A stretch of DNA of 64,000 bases from Diabrotica undecimpunctata (lineage: Eukaryota > Arthropoda > Insecta > Coleoptera > Chrysomelidae). Numbering within the stretch: the first letter of the stretch is position 1; every line of letters begins with the position of its first letter. A program made the translations under genes and the position numbers. The stretch is taken from assembly GCF_040954645.1 (NCBI RefSeq), contig NC_092803.1, positions 83,055,417 to 83,119,416 of the forward strand. Reading direction: 5' to 3'. Shown piece after piece: positions 1 through 10,846 of this stretch. The notes below the pieces were generated by a model, which had not been told where the DNA came from, searched no databases, and saw only the letters and a program-made list of their open reading frames with translations.

Positions 1-181
1 ACAGAAAACAAAAAGACTAACGCAGCAGTTTAAAATTTTAAATGAATCTGCGGCTTAGTCTAGAATATGCTGGTATCTGATCGGCCTATGTTGGAGCAGT
101 ACGCCGAAAGAAAAGGGCTTGCGGCTTGGTGATACTCCTCCATAGATCCCTACCGGAAGGGCGTGTGCCGCCTAAATACCG

Positions 182-183
<2 letters not shown>
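1..183. other. GC-richer segment of unknown origin running into (TA)n
   Basis: No ORF of note. The base composition is clearly richer in G and C than the neighbouring DNA, and the segment ends directly in a (TA)n tract, as the 3' end of a LINE copy would. I cannot assign it to a family. Confidence 0.3.

Positions 184-239
<56 letters not shown>
184..239. repeat. (TA)n microsatellite
   Basis: Uninterrupted TA dinucleotides of about 56 bp, between a GC-richer segment and the 3' end of a transposase relic. Confidence 0.97.
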
Positions 240-242
<3 letters not shown>

Positions 243-245
<3 letters not shown>

Positions 246-1579
246 CAAAAAAAAAATACCCAAAATAACCAAAATATATTTATGAATTCCTAAATACCTA
301 ATTCTGTTTCTGTCGCTATCCTCTTCATGATTAATAACAATTGGTTTAATTATGTGATTCAAAGTAACATATGAATTTTCTACGTTCATTACATGGCGTA
401 CTGAATTTTTCCAACTTTCTGGGGAAATATCATCAACACATTTCCTTATTAATTCGACCACACTACCACTTAAAGTCGGAGAAACATTTTGTGACCTAAC
501 ATTTGACTTTAGTTGGTGCCACATATGCTCTATGGGATCAAATAAACAATAGTAGGGCGGAAGCCGTAACACTGTATGTCCCATGTCCTCGGCCAATGCG
601 TCACAAACATATACATTTTTAATAGAAAATGATTTTAACACTTCTAACAGTTCATTTTTTCAATATCTTTCTTTAAAATATATATCGTTTTCTAACAGGT
701 AGTTTTGAATTTCAATTTTCGTGTTTTTTGCACTTGGAGACTTATGTAATTGACGACTGTGGTAACTTGCATTGTCCATTACTATCACACTATTTTGAGG
801 AAAGTTAGGTATAAGACAATTTTTAAACCATTGCTCAAAAAGCTCTGCCGTTGTATCCTCATGGTAGTCCACGCAGGAGTCATTAATGTTCTTTGCAGAA
901 AGCCATAAGGCATTTGGGACCCAACCATTTTCTGATCCTGCATGTAAAATTGTTATTCTTTTCCCTTTGTTTGACACCTGTAGGAAGAATCGGACCATCC
1001 TTTGGATGGTGTTTCATGAGTGTCAAACCATGTCTCTTCCAGATAAATTATTGGTCGATCTTCTGTACGGTATTTTCTTATGGAAGTTATATATTCAGTA
1101 CGCCACTTTTGTAAACGATGGGACTCCATAAGCACTTGCCTTTTGTCAATTGTACGATATCTGAAGCCCAGTTTAGACAAAATCCTCAAAACACTAATGC
1201 TGCTACAGTTTATTTGTGTATCATCATTAGTAAGCCGTTGTTTTAAAGCATCTAATGTAGGTATCCGTTGCTCTTCGTACATTGTGTAAATTTTTCGTCT
1301 TATTAAGTCCTTATCGCTTTCGTCAATACATTTGGTAGAACCCGCATCCTTACGCTTCCTTCTTGACTTAATGGGATTTGATGTAATTATTTTCCTTGTG
1401 GTTAGAGGTATTTTTGTTAAATCAGATATTTCACTGACAGCAGTATTAGCAGTAAGTCCTCTTGTAAGTAAAGAACTATATATTGTTTTTACGATTTCTC
1501 TAGCGTCAGCAGATAAATGCTTTTTCTTTGCTGGAACACTGGACGAAGCACCATCAATGTTTTTCCACGGATGCCACAT
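243..1579 (-). pseudogene. Tc1/mariner-superfamily (IS630-like DDE) transposase, frameshifted
   Basis: The protein is spread over three reading frames on the minus strand. 1579-953 holds the N-terminal helix-turn-helix half and the first catalytic region; 998-660 holds the second; 641-243 holds the third. The second catalytic Asp is visible in VIVMDNASYH and the third acidic residue in PIEHMW. The first motif reads YLEETWF, with Glu where the family normally has Asp (residue 181 of the first segment). Together the pieces give about 440 codons, close to a complete family member. Two frame changes and the altered catalytic residue make it a dead copy. It could alternatively be split by short introns, but I see no splice signals at the frame changes. 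Confidence 0.85.
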
Positions 1580-2343
1580 AATGCTGTTTTATAGGTATAA
1601 ATAGGTATAACACTGGTGACACTTGTAACACTTTCAACTAAATGTATATTTAAAAATTTTTCATCGGTTTTATATACTTTTACAAATTATACAGAATAGA
1701 GGGAACCTGTATAATAATTCCAGAAAATACTTAACGATCAACAAATTTATTGTGGTCATTAAAAGATCAACCATTGATAGTGAAACTCACTGTTAAAATG
1801 TTTACAACTTTATGAAATAAAATGTATTCGAATCGTTTTTATAATTTTATACGATTTTTTAATCGTTTTTATATTACCAGGAATTTATTATACAAACAAG
1901 ATAACGACACTCCACAGTAGCTTCAATTTTACCTGAATACTTACCTGCTCAACTAATGTTGACTAAGCTGGTGTACTTGCGGTCGGGTTTTATTGCAATC
2001 ATTAAGCACTCAGCCATTTTTCGTGAAATAAACTATACCTACATATATTAAGATACTTCCGGAACTTCCCCTTCTGTGTCGTTTCGTCAGTAGGTAAAAC
2101 CCCGTTGAGACTGTATATGTTTATATTGTTTATTGTTTATTATTGCTTGTTATATACATATTGTAGCGGTATTTGTATTCTCTAGATATTTATATTTTAA
2201 CTAATCGCTGTACGTTATTTTAAATTAGGTACTTAATACTTTTTAGTAAAAATTTACGGCAAATATGTACTTTTATCAAAGTCACAACTTTTATCTAAGA
2301 TACTTTGAAGGAGCTTATTACATTGCTGTTATACTTGATTAAA
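1580..2343. other. intergenic, no gene seen
   Basis: AT-rich sequence between the Tc1/mariner-like relic and the hAT relic. Short A/T runs only; no coding pattern that I can recognise on either strand. Confidence 0.6.
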
Positions 2344-2950
2344 AATACAATGCGACACAAAATACAATACAGCACAACAATATATTTACATCAAGAGTCC
2401 CTAAAAAGATTTACAATTAAATATAAGCAACAAACAATTGCAGAATCCTTACAATAAACTTCGGGATATTTCTGCGAACAGCAGAAATTTAATTTTGATC
2501 TATGCATTGCAATGGTGGATTTTGATATCTCACTAAATAAATTGCAAAATAAAACTTTTAAATTATTTTTGAAAAAGTACTATCAAAGACATGTGCCGTA
2601 TGAGAGTACTCCTCGAATAAATTATGCTAATTGCGTTTACAAAAAAACCATAAAAAAAGTAAAAACACTAGTGGGAAACAATTATATCTGGTTTGTTGTG
2701 GACGAGACTACAGATGATATGATATATTTGTGGACGGTGCGTTGCTAATTTAATTTAATCATAGTTACTTCTTACTTCACGAAGAAATGTTGACAACAGA
2801 TTATTATTTAGTGTGCTCCAAAGAACTGGTACCAACAAAGAGCAATACAGTTTCAAGATTCGTACATTCGAAAAATCCGTATAGGCCACACAAAAATAAC
2901 ACACAGCTTCCTGATGACATCATATGTGATCAGGAACTGTCACAGTAAAG
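2344..2950 (+). pseudogene. hAT-type (CGGBP1-like) transposase N-terminal fragment
   Basis: The open part (2512-2748) carries a pattern I know from insect hAT/CGG-binding-protein-like elements: a leucine-rich lead, an ESTPRINY-like segment, then NYIWFVVDETTDD. Related sequence runs upstream to about 2344 and downstream to about 2950 in shifted frames, with several stops. Only the N-terminal third of such a transposase is present; the C-terminal dimerisation domain is absent. Family identity is inferred from the motif order, not from a search. Confidence 0.65.
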
Positions 2951-3282
2951 TAAGACAACATCTAAATCTCGAGGTCTTGTCTACATAGTCCTGTGGGACC
3001 AGTTTATAATAGCTTATACAATAAGGGCTGGATTGCACTTACGTGTGTATTTAAAGAGCTTCAGTGGGTTAGCCATAATCTCCTGGTGAATATATTATCC
3101 CTTTCAGACCTGAACATAATTTTTTCTTCAGAACTTGGTAAAATTTAGTGCAAATGATACTTCGAAGTTACTTATAATAGAAAAAATATTTAAAAATATC
3201 TATGTACACAGTGTTTAAAAAAAAAGGTACCCACACAATTGTGTATGATAGGTTTTATTTTAGGTAATACAAAATATTAAAT
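2951..3282. other. intergenic, no gene seen
   Basis: AT-rich spacer between the hAT and piggyBac relics with no recognisable coding, RNA or repeat content. Confidence 0.6.
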
Positions 3283-4805
3283 CTACCGTATATGAAAATA
3301 CAAAAAACAAGTTTGATCCTTTGTAAGACACAAACAAACATTACATTTTAAACATCTGACTCGCGTTCTACTTTCGCAGGTGCTTCTGCGGCAAAATCTG
3401 GCTGTAGTTAGCTGATTTACAGTTGGAAAATGCTCAAAGCTATCCAACCTTTTATCTTCAGCTGGCATTGCAGCCCTATAATTTTGTGGTTTTTTTGTTG
3501 GAGGTTCTCTTTCTTCCTCTTCTTGATCACTATTAGTAAAATGTCGTTTCGTAGGGGTTGCCAGTAATGTTTCTGCAAGTTCCATTCGAAAGGATAGGAG
3601 ATCATTTACCTTTGGTTTTGGAATATTAATCATTTGACAGTTAGCTCTATATTGCATCCAAGAATTTACCACCGCAAGATCCAAAAAGTGGATTATTACT
3701 TTTAAGGTCCATTTTCTGGTTTTTATCCAGGTTCGGTAATATTCGAGTTGCTGATCTGTCATATCAACACCTCCCATAATCTCATTGTAAGATTTAACAT
3801 TATCAGGACATGTTATTTCTACATTTTTTTTTCATTTTTACACCACCTTTTTACTATACTTTAAGGATCAACCCCAGCTGCATTCGACAATAAAACTACA
3901 AACTTTGAGTCCCTCCACTTAACGACCACATATTTTGTACTTTACAGCAAAATTGTTCACTTTGACCTCTGTGAAGACGATTATCTGGCACAAAGTTAAC
4001 TTTGATTCGATTGTTCATTAAGGTTCCAGTTCCATATATTTTTAGTTCACAAAGCTTATTTATTAAGCGAGGTGTAGTAAAATATTGTTAATCTCAAGAC
4101 TACAGAAGGTCCAAGCCCATATTCCGCATTTGAAAGAGGAGTTTGTTTTCATTTGTATATCTCAAAATCAAGAATCACACCTGTTGATGAAGTCAGTATA
4201 AATTTTTTTAATCCTACTGGTCGTGGTTTGCCTTTTACGTATTGACGTAAAGAGCACCGACCAGTAAAAGGAATCATCTGTTCGTCAATGCTGTAGTTGT
4301 TTATTGATCTCTTAATTTGAAGACATGCATTTCGTACCGCATCTACGACAGGTTGCACTTTCCATAGCCTGATATTTTGATGATTCTCAGTGGGAGAATT
4401 TGTGTCAACAAAATGAAGGCAGGTTCTCAGTTGCATAACCCTATCCCTGGGTAAAGCATCAGATACACTTGATATTTTTAACCCAGCTTTCGAATACCAG
4501 GATAAACGAGGATACCGAGTACAACCAAATAGAAAATGGGCTCCCAACAGTTTTTTGATTTTAGCTGCTGTCTAATTTAATGCTTTCCCTTTTTTTGACG
4601 ATGAATACATATTAGAATATAAAGCTGCTTGGTCAAAAATGTCGTTTGGAAAATATTTAAAAAAATATTTTAGAGGAGTTTCAATATTTCCGTGTTGGTT
4701 TGCAAACAAATTTTCTTTCTTCGGTTTATCCTCGACACTGGTAAAACGAATGGCTTTTGACCAAGAAAGTTTTTGTTGCAGGATGCAATTCTTCGGCAGG
4801 ATGCA
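3283..4805 (-). pseudogene. piggyBac-type transposase (DDE_Tnp_1_7), decayed
   Basis: The order along the minus strand fits piggyBac. An N-terminal portion lies at 4805-4560. The first catalytic region is at 4547-4149 and includes YSIDEQMIPFTGR, with its conserved Asp. A middle part at 4148-3780 has several frameshifts. The C-terminal portion at 3777-3283 begins with MGGVDMTDQ, the diagnostic third-Asp motif. The end is a Cys-rich zinc-binding tail with about six Cys and a final His, as in PGBD proteins. The middle and N-terminal parts need several frame changes and contain stops, so this is not an active transposase. I did not find matching terminal inverted repeats. Confidence 0.9.
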
Positions 4806-5476
4806 GTAGTATCTGGTTACCTATATTAAAAGGTTACCACAAAGAAAATACCTCTATTTGTAAGTCAATAATATAATGACGATACATCATTTACGTTTTA
4901 AAATAAAATACAATAAAATCAGAGTTTGATGTTAATATTGAGAGTAAACTAAATGTAAGGACAAAGGATTTATCTTATCATGTCGTGATAGTATAATGAT
5001 GTATTTTTTGCTGGTTTTTTCCTTATGATTTACTATGGGATCACTAACAGCAGAATTCTTAAGTTAAAGTTGATTTCGTGTAATCGAAGGAACTCAGATA
5101 AAATTCAATTATTAGAAGAATTTTTTGATTGTTACAAACACAATATATGTTTAATTTATTAATGTTTTTGAAAGAACGATTTTCGAAATGGAAATCGAGG
5201 ACTCGAGGAAAGTAACTTAGTTTAGAGTAAAAATGTGGCATAATCCCAATAAAAATAGTAAATTATACTTCGTATTAACGCCGTAGAAACATCGAGTTAC
5301 TTACTTTAAATATTTGGTATGCTAATTTACATATCAACTAGACTCAAGTACAGAGTTATAATCAAGATTTGAAGCAGCTCGCACAACGTTTCTAAAAATG
5401 AAATCATTTATCTGTAACCACAGCTTAAACCTAAAATTATGTCATAGAATGGTCAAATTCTATATTTGATTAGTGT
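4806..5476. other. intergenic with a dispersed repeat
   Basis: No gene. About 4975-5110 is similar, in inverted orientation, to about 30500-30720. The shared core includes the complement of TTAGTGATCCCATAGTAAAT. This makes it a member of an unnamed dispersed repeat family. Confidence 0.6.
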
Positions 5477-5907
5477 TGTTACATGTCACTAAAACCTGGA
5501 CTCTGAAGGCTAATACGTTTAATCGCCTAGAGGCGTTTAAGATGTTGTATAAAAGAATGCTCCAAAAAACCTGGAAGTAATTTAGACAAATAAGCTGTGT
5601 TACATATAGCAAATGATACGTCCATAAGCAAATGCCATTCATGAGTTACTGAAAACTATTAAAATAAGAAAAATTTCATACCTAAGGCATGTTCTTAGAG
5701 GAAATCAGCACAGAATCCTTCAGCTTACCATAAAATGTAAAATTGAGAGCTGCAGATGAATTGGAAGGAAGCAGATACCATGGCTCAAGGACAATTGCGA
5801 TTGGACAGGAATACGACGTGCCGAACAACTATTCCGATTAGCTGAAATGCGTGAACAACCCGCCAATGTAATTGCCGAGCGAGGGTTAACGAGCGCTGCT
5901 AACCTTC
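5477..5907 (+). pseudogene. LINE (RTE-like) reverse transcriptase C-terminus, decayed
   Basis: Plus-strand frames contain TWTLKANTFNRLEAF, the conserved C-terminal RT segment of insect RTE-like LINEs, followed by degraded matches to the family's 3' coding end. Stops and frameshifts interrupt it about every 30-40 codons. It abuts a second LINE fragment in the opposite orientation at about 5910. Clade assignment is by resemblance only. Confidence 0.7.
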
Positions 5908-6335
5908 GCACCTAATGCATTTGTTAACCTGTTGTTGATGATATTTGTGAAAATCTGGTATATAATTTCTTAGTAGACTTATAGGTATGTGCTTTTTGAT
6001 ATCCTCTTTACTACCTTTCTTATAAATGAGAATTATGTTTGCTGTATTCCAGAGGTCGAGTATTATTCATCTTGATGTTAGGCAGTTCGTAAATATGCCT
6101 GCTAAGATTTTCCAGGTTTTTGCCTGCGTATTTAAGCTGTTTAACTGTTATGCCATCTATTCCAGCTGCTTTTCCGATTTTCATTTTTCTAATTGTCGAT
6201 TTTACTTTTTCCGGAAGGACTTCTGGTACATCTTCTTAGTTATTGATTGTTTCTTCAAGTGTTTCAAGAACTTTGTATCGTTTGCTGTAGAATTTAGTCA
6301 CGAGTTGTATTATTTCATGTCTGTATGAAATTGTG
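5908..6335 (-). pseudogene. LINE reverse transcriptase N-terminal part, decayed
   Basis: The minus strand shows the RT fingers/palm entry of a LINE. There is a GIDGITVKQL-like motif (normally a 'GxDGI' signature), then a WNTANIILIYKKGSK-like motif that corresponds to the usual W-[KR]-x(4)-I-x-x-[IL]-x-K-K-G-x-K. Several nonsense codons interrupt it. It meets the plus-strand RT C-terminus at 5477-5907 tail to tail. Confidence 0.6.
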
Positions 6336-6720
6336 TTTTTGTAAGATTTTTTTGATATTAGGTATTTTATTTTTTATTATAGTTCAAATTTAGAGTATAC
6401 ATAATTGGCGAGAAGTTTATTTTTATATATATTTAAGAAGTTCATTATTATTTAAACTTAGTTTAAACTGTACATATAGGTAGGAGGTATATACATTATT
6501 TTTGTTAATAGGGACATCCAATTATCAGGAATTAAATTTAAAGTATTTCTGTATATCAACCAGTAACTAATTAAAGAGTAAATTGGGTTGTACATAATAT
6601 ATATATTCTATTAGTATCTCATTGTTTTATTGCTTCAGAAATTATTTAACACAATTCTTACAGCAGTATAATATACTTGGAGAAGTAACGTTAAGACTTT
6701 CCAGGCGCACACAATATTTT
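6336..6720. other. AT-rich spacer, no gene seen
   Basis: Low-complexity A/T-rich sequence with no recognisable coding pattern. Confidence 0.55.
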
Positions 6721-7860
6721 TTAGTCTTCTTCTTCGTGTGCCTCATCATTTAAGGATATTGGACAATTTACTCTGTCTGCAGCAGTTCTTGGGAGTTCTA
6801 TTGTTGTTTTATCTCTGTTTCTATCGGCTTTCATATTTATTTTTAGTTAACTGTCTTTTACGGACATGCAAATTGGCCGAATCCTTCTTTGAGTGTCAAC
6901 TGGTCTTCGTCATAGCATTCTAACTAAGCTTCATTAAGTATCACATTTTTGTGTTGTGGGCAATGGGCATACTCCTAATTCTTGTTACATATTCTTCTAT
7001 TTTTGCATCATTAGCGTATATCACAACTCTAATTTTTGGTATACTCTGACTATATCTTATCAAGAAGCGCTTATCTAGCTGGGTCAGTTTGTTTCATCGG
7101 CATTACATGCCCTATCTCTCTTAGACGTGCTGCTAATTTAATATATTTTACGATATCTGGTTTCTGGTACATTTGATAAGTTAGAAGTTTTACCGTCTTC
7201 TTCATACTCCATTGCCATTCACCGCTTTATAGAGTCGCCTTAGAAGGTTTATTTCGACACATCCTAATCTGTTCTTATTACTTTTTGTTAGAGTACAGGT
7301 CTCTGTTCCATATGTTAGGACTGGGCGTATTATTGATTTGTATTTCTTGTACCTTTGTGTTTCTCGGTATAATTGAGGATTTGAGGAAATTATTAAGTCC
7401 CACATAGCACCTGTTGGTCGTTTTTTTGTAATGCAGTTTATCTGCAGTTTATCTTTGCAGTAGTGTTATTTTAAGTGTTCAGCGCTCCCAGGTATACAAA
7501 TTCTATAAAAAGTGGCCGTATGATTTACGATTGCGAACTTATTTTGATCACTTTCGTTTTGTTGTTGTTTATTATTAAACCAATTTTTGTAAGTGTTTCT
7601 TTAGTGAACCTTTATTGGGAGAACGTTTTCCGTTCTCCCAATAATATTGATATTATAAGCATAGGCAAAGAATTGCACTGATTTGTTATATGTTGAACCG
7701 GTGGATATTTGCGACACACGTATTACATTTTTTCGGAAATGGATTAAACAGTTTAAGGGAAAGAAGATCTCCCTGGCATAGCTTGTTATTTGTTTTGAGT
7801 GGCTCAGACAGTTCCCTCTGAATTCGTACTCTAAATTCAACTTTTTAAAAGGTTAGGTGT
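6721..7860 (-). pseudogene. LINE reverse transcriptase, palm to C-terminus, decayed
   Basis: Read leftward, 7840-7601 carries the palm with a degraded active site (FAYAYNINIIGRTE where FAYADDxxII is expected). 7405-7202 carries the thumb/C-terminal segment with IIRPVLTYGTETCTLTKSNKNRL. Both catalytic Asp residues of YADD are lost. Degraded 3' coding sequence continues to about 6721. The piece between 7405 and 7601 is largely deleted or out of frame. Confidence 0.75.
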
Positions 7861-7897
7861 GTTAACCTTCCGTAACTGGCGCGCTGACTTACAGTAA

Positions 7898-7946
7898 GGC
7901 TATGACTCCACGAGCGACAGATTGTCGCTAGCAGTAGCAGTAAAAT
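7898..7946 (+). repeat. left terminal inverted repeat of Harbinger element
   Basis: Begins GGCTATGACTCCACGAGCG and ends CTAGCAGTAGCAGTAAAAT. It pairs in inverted orientation with 9456-9504 with only a handful of mismatches. Confidence 0.93.
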
Positions 7947-8164
7947 TACGGCGGCAGTAAAGCAGTAAAATCATGGCTCCACGAGCGACAGTTTACAGCG
8001 CGCATATCGCCGCGTTTTGGTCTTGTAGTGGCTCCATGAGCGTTAATATGACGCAGCTACAATCAGTGGCATCTTGTCCGTTTATATAGTGTCCGTGTAT
8101 ATAGCAGATAAAATAAATAAATAAATAAGTAAAATAAATTCAGACCGATAATACAATAATATAG

Positions 8165-8468
8165 TATGGATAATCTATCATTTCAATAAAAAGTTGCTTT
8201 AATATTGGCATTTCGCCGTCGACGTAGGGTTAAAAAAAAAGGAAATGGTGGATTCACCCTGTTCTAGTGCCTAGACAGACAGAGGGAAATTTTTTTCTTT
8301 TACACAACACATTAAAAGAATATCCTGACTAGTTTTTTGAATATCACAGCATGTTAGTGTCTTCTTTTAATTTTTTATTATGTGAAATAGAAGGTGTCAT
8401 ACGAAAACAGGATACATCAATGCGTGATAGCCTAAGCCTAGAAGAAATATTAGCAATTACCTTAAAGT
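8165..8468 (+). pseudogene. Harbinger transposase N-terminal fragment
   Basis: A run of arginines (AFRRRRR) is followed, after a frame change in a poly-A run, by KWWIHPV. Next comes a leucine/phenylalanine-rich stretch and RDSLSLEEILAITLK. This order (basic patch, W-[VI]-H-P, phenylalanine-spaced helix, 'EERLAVTLR'-like end) is the N-terminus of PIF/Harbinger transposases. It stops before the DDE core. One frameshift and one nonsense codon are present. Confidence 0.75.
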
Positions 8469-9455
8469 AAGATTTTAAATTACGTATTTTAAAATCCTGT
8501 ACATGTATCTACCTAAAAATAAAAAAAAATAAAATATTTAACTATTTAATTTTCATTAGAATAAAAAGAGGCCGCCACCACTTTTTACCTCTGCGTATTC
8601 TGTAATTCGCTACTGAATGATCAAGTAGATCGACGGCTCCCATATGTCAATTATATGAATTTATCATATTGGGTTGATGTAATGAATCTTCCTTTTCCAA
8701 TATCTAACTTGCTTTTTTATGTTACAATAATAAAATTTAAAAAATTCTGATGCGACATACAATCTGCTTTGTTGCATTCCTTTATTTATGAATCACGCAA
8801 AGCTATCGAAAACGAAACATTAGTACTGAAGGATAATAAAATTTTACTATAAACAATAATTAATAAAATTTTATTTATATATGATTAGACAACCACTTAT
8901 ATAGAAATAAATCACCAGTTCGAAGAAGAAAATCCAAAAAATAGATTTTCGGGAAATCAATAAAAACTGTTTATTCTCTCTATTCAACTTTTTCTTGTTT
9001 AATAATGGCATCTATTATAAAGTACAGTTTGATACGGTTAATTGGGATTGAAAAAAAAAACCATCCATTGATTTTTGTTATCTAGAATACTTATAAAGAA
9101 AACATTGGATTTATTTCTTCCTTAGAACTTATAATTTTTTGTTATGATTTGAGACAAAAAATTGTATGAAAAAACTGTAAAGTAATTTATAAAAACAAAG
9201 AAACAACTTAACAAACACAGAGAAATAAAAAAACAAGAACAAAAATATCCGATTAAATGACAATTATCGCTACAAGCGACAAATTACTGCTAGTGGAGCC
9301 ACAAACGCGCTGCAAATTACTGCTAAAAAATAGGTCCGGATCTATTCGAACGCGACACGACCTTGACGACGCGTTTCGGTCTCGAAACGAAGCGACAATC
9401 TACAGCGCGTGGAGCCACTCAGTATCACTGCTGTTGTTTTCATTTATCAAGCTAC

Positions 9456-9504
9456 ATTTTACTGCTACTGCTAGCGACAATCCGGCTCTCGTGGAGCAAT
9501 AGCC
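9456..9504 (-). repeat. right terminal inverted repeat of Harbinger element
   Basis: Ends CTCGTGGAGCAATAGCC; complementary to 7898-7946. Followed at once by the TAA target duplication. Confidence 0.93.
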
Positions 9505-9660
9505 TAACAGCCGCGCTCTGTATTCATTGACCATGTCTCATCTGTGTTTAGTGTATCATAATACCTACACAAGTGCATTAATTTGTTTATGTTGGTGACA
9601 TATGCCATGTCAATGTTCAGTATGAACATTCATCTTCTTCTTTTCCGTACAGTGCGAGAA

Positions 9661-9835
9661 CGTGACAGTCGACGCAGAACGTGAAATGTCACGTGACATT
9701 CAACGCAGGACGTGACATTCGACGCAGAACGTGAAATGTCGCGTGAAATGACGTGACATTCGATGCAGAACGTGACAGTTATGTGTCAGTCAAGACGTCG
9801 CTTGACATAAAACGTGACATTCTACATAGGACATA
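9661..9835. repeat. irregular minisatellite, CGTGACATTCGACGCAGAAC-type units
   Basis: About five or six imperfect copies of a unit starting CGTGACATTC begin near 9661, 9691, 9710, 9751 and 9813. Several are followed by a second CGTGA half-site, giving CGTGA spacings of roughly 19-40 bp. Much more GC-rich than the surroundings. It lies immediately beside the virus-like gene block and may belong to it, as a promoter-like or replication-type repeat region; that is inference. Confidence 0.75.
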
Positions 9836-9849
9836 TTCAGTAGTAATAT

Positions 9850-10150
9850 GAATCCCATCTAGTACATACATAGAGTAATAGAATTTCAAAGAAAACTTGA
9901 TCAGTTAAAAAAAGACATTAAATCATATAAGGATATAAAACAAATTAAAAGACAATAAAATAGCCTGAATTTTGACAACAACAACACGTGGAAACCCGAA
10001 GAGTTGAATCTACAGCAGCAGCAGCAAGACACCTGGATTTACGCCTGTAGAAAACTGCCACCAGCTACATATCCATTAAGACATATTCAACCAACACCAT
10101 GTTTGTTAGCAACAACACCACGGGTGTCAGCAACAACACCAGCGAGTATA
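9850..10150 (+). pseudogene. decayed ORF with coiled-coil-like start, unknown
   Basis: One plus-strand frame, interrupted by stops near 9862 and 9957, encodes a highly charged helical stretch (RVIEFQRKLDQLKKDIKSYK). A polar segment with a glutamine run and WIYACRKLPPATYPLRHI follows, ending near 10144. Its end overlaps the next ORF in another frame. I do not recognise the family. Its position beside the capsid genes suggests it came with them. It could also be a chance open frame. Confidence 0.35.
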
Positions 10151-10287
10151 TGAAAAGTGAAATAGACAATGTCTTTGCAATATCCTGTGTAATATTAGCA
10201 TCTGTATTTATCTTAATTTTAAAAATTATTTTTGAAATTGTAAAGAGAAAATTTGAATCTTCATGTAATATAAGACTCGATCAATAA
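10099..10287 (+). CDS. 62-residue single-pass membrane protein, unknown
   Basis: ATG to TAA, 62 codons. The first 20 residues contain a small repeat (VSNNTTG/VSNNTS) that gives several N-x-[ST] glycosylation sequons. Residues about 25-47 form one hydrophobic membrane segment, followed by a basic KRK stretch (49-51). This fits a small protein with its N-terminus outside. An AATAAA overlaps the stop codon, so a plus-strand transcript could end here, tail to tail with the leftward capsid cluster. Not a family I recognise; a short ORF like this can be chance. Confidence 0.4.
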   Translation: MFVSNNTTGVSNNTSEYMKSEIDNVFAISCVILASVFILILKIIFEIVKRKFESSCNIRLDQ

Positions 10288-10288
10288 A
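10283..10288 (+). promoter_or_regulatory. candidate polyadenylation signal AATAAA
   Basis: AATAAA overlapping the TAA stop of the 62-codon ORF. Overlap of stop and poly(A) signal is common in compact viral genomes, but the hexamer is also frequent by chance in AT-rich DNA. Confidence 0.35.
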
Positions 10289-10354
10289 GATGTTTTAAAT
10301 AAAAAAGAAGCGTTTAATCTCCAATATATTTAGTTATACATATAAAAATTACAA

Positions 10355-10811
10355 TGGTATTACGGTATAGATAAACCAGTGACGTAGACGATCCACAGTT
10401 CTTTCGGTGCATGAAAATAATCCGGTGGTATGGCATGGGTTTGGAGTAGGACCAACGTTTCCAGTAGCACGAGGCCTACCACCAAATTTGCAAACATCAA
10501 TAATAAGCGGAAAAACTGGAAACTTTTTGTTCCCCTCGAACTCAGATACAGTCAGCTGCATACAACAACTTGGTTTCTAGTATTTCATTTATTTTGGATA
10601 GTTCAACTTCCCCATCAGAGTATCGAATTCCAAGCAGGTTTTTATCTACGTACGATACAGTCTTCTTATCATCGTTACTTAGCGCATTGAATGGTTTCTG
10701 TGGCAGAAATACGTAATGGCTTCGTTTCATGCCAATTTCAATGGTAAGTTCTTTGGGAACAAACCACCCGTCCACAACGAATCCCTGAATATCTACGAAC
10801 GCCACTCTCAT
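10355..10811 (-). pseudogene. conserved insect/virus-associated protein of unknown function, broken
   Basis: The first 89 codons (10811-10542) are open and start MRVAFVDIQGFVVDG, with KELTIEIG and a YSDG motif further on. I associate this pattern with a family of unknown function in insect genomes and insect viral insertions. An in-frame TGA stops it, and the remainder continues in another frame with PTPNPCHTTGLFSC and TERTVDRLRHWF, a Cys/His-bearing C-terminus. So there is one nonsense codon and one frame change. It lies only 35 bp downstream of the capsid-like gene on the same strand, which suggests one transcription unit. No enzymatic function should be inferred. Confidence 0.6.
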
Positions 10812-10846
10812 GATGACTGCTCGTGTACTACTGACACTTTATGCAT

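Larger units (their letters stand above)
7895..9507. mobile_element. PIF/Harbinger DNA transposon, internally deleted, with TSD
   Basis: The element runs from 7898 to 9504 (1607 bp) and is bounded by matching 49-bp terminal inverted repeats. The direct repeat TAA flanks both ends (7895-7897 and 9505-9507), which is the 3-bp target duplication typical of PIF/Harbinger (TWA). Inside, 8165-8468 keeps a piece of transposase N-terminus. The catalytic core is missing, so the copy is non-autonomous. A GTGGAGYCA-type motif recurs several times near both ends and may be subterminal binding sites. Confidence 0.9.

Noticed and set aside
886..1604. Plus-strand ORFs opposite the Tc1/mariner-like transposase
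   Set aside because: They mirror the conserved minus-strand frames and carry no family pattern.
10430..10690. 86-codon plus-strand ORF opposite the conserved unknown gene
   Set aside because: It is antisense to the recognisable minus-strand frames; its sequence shows no motif.
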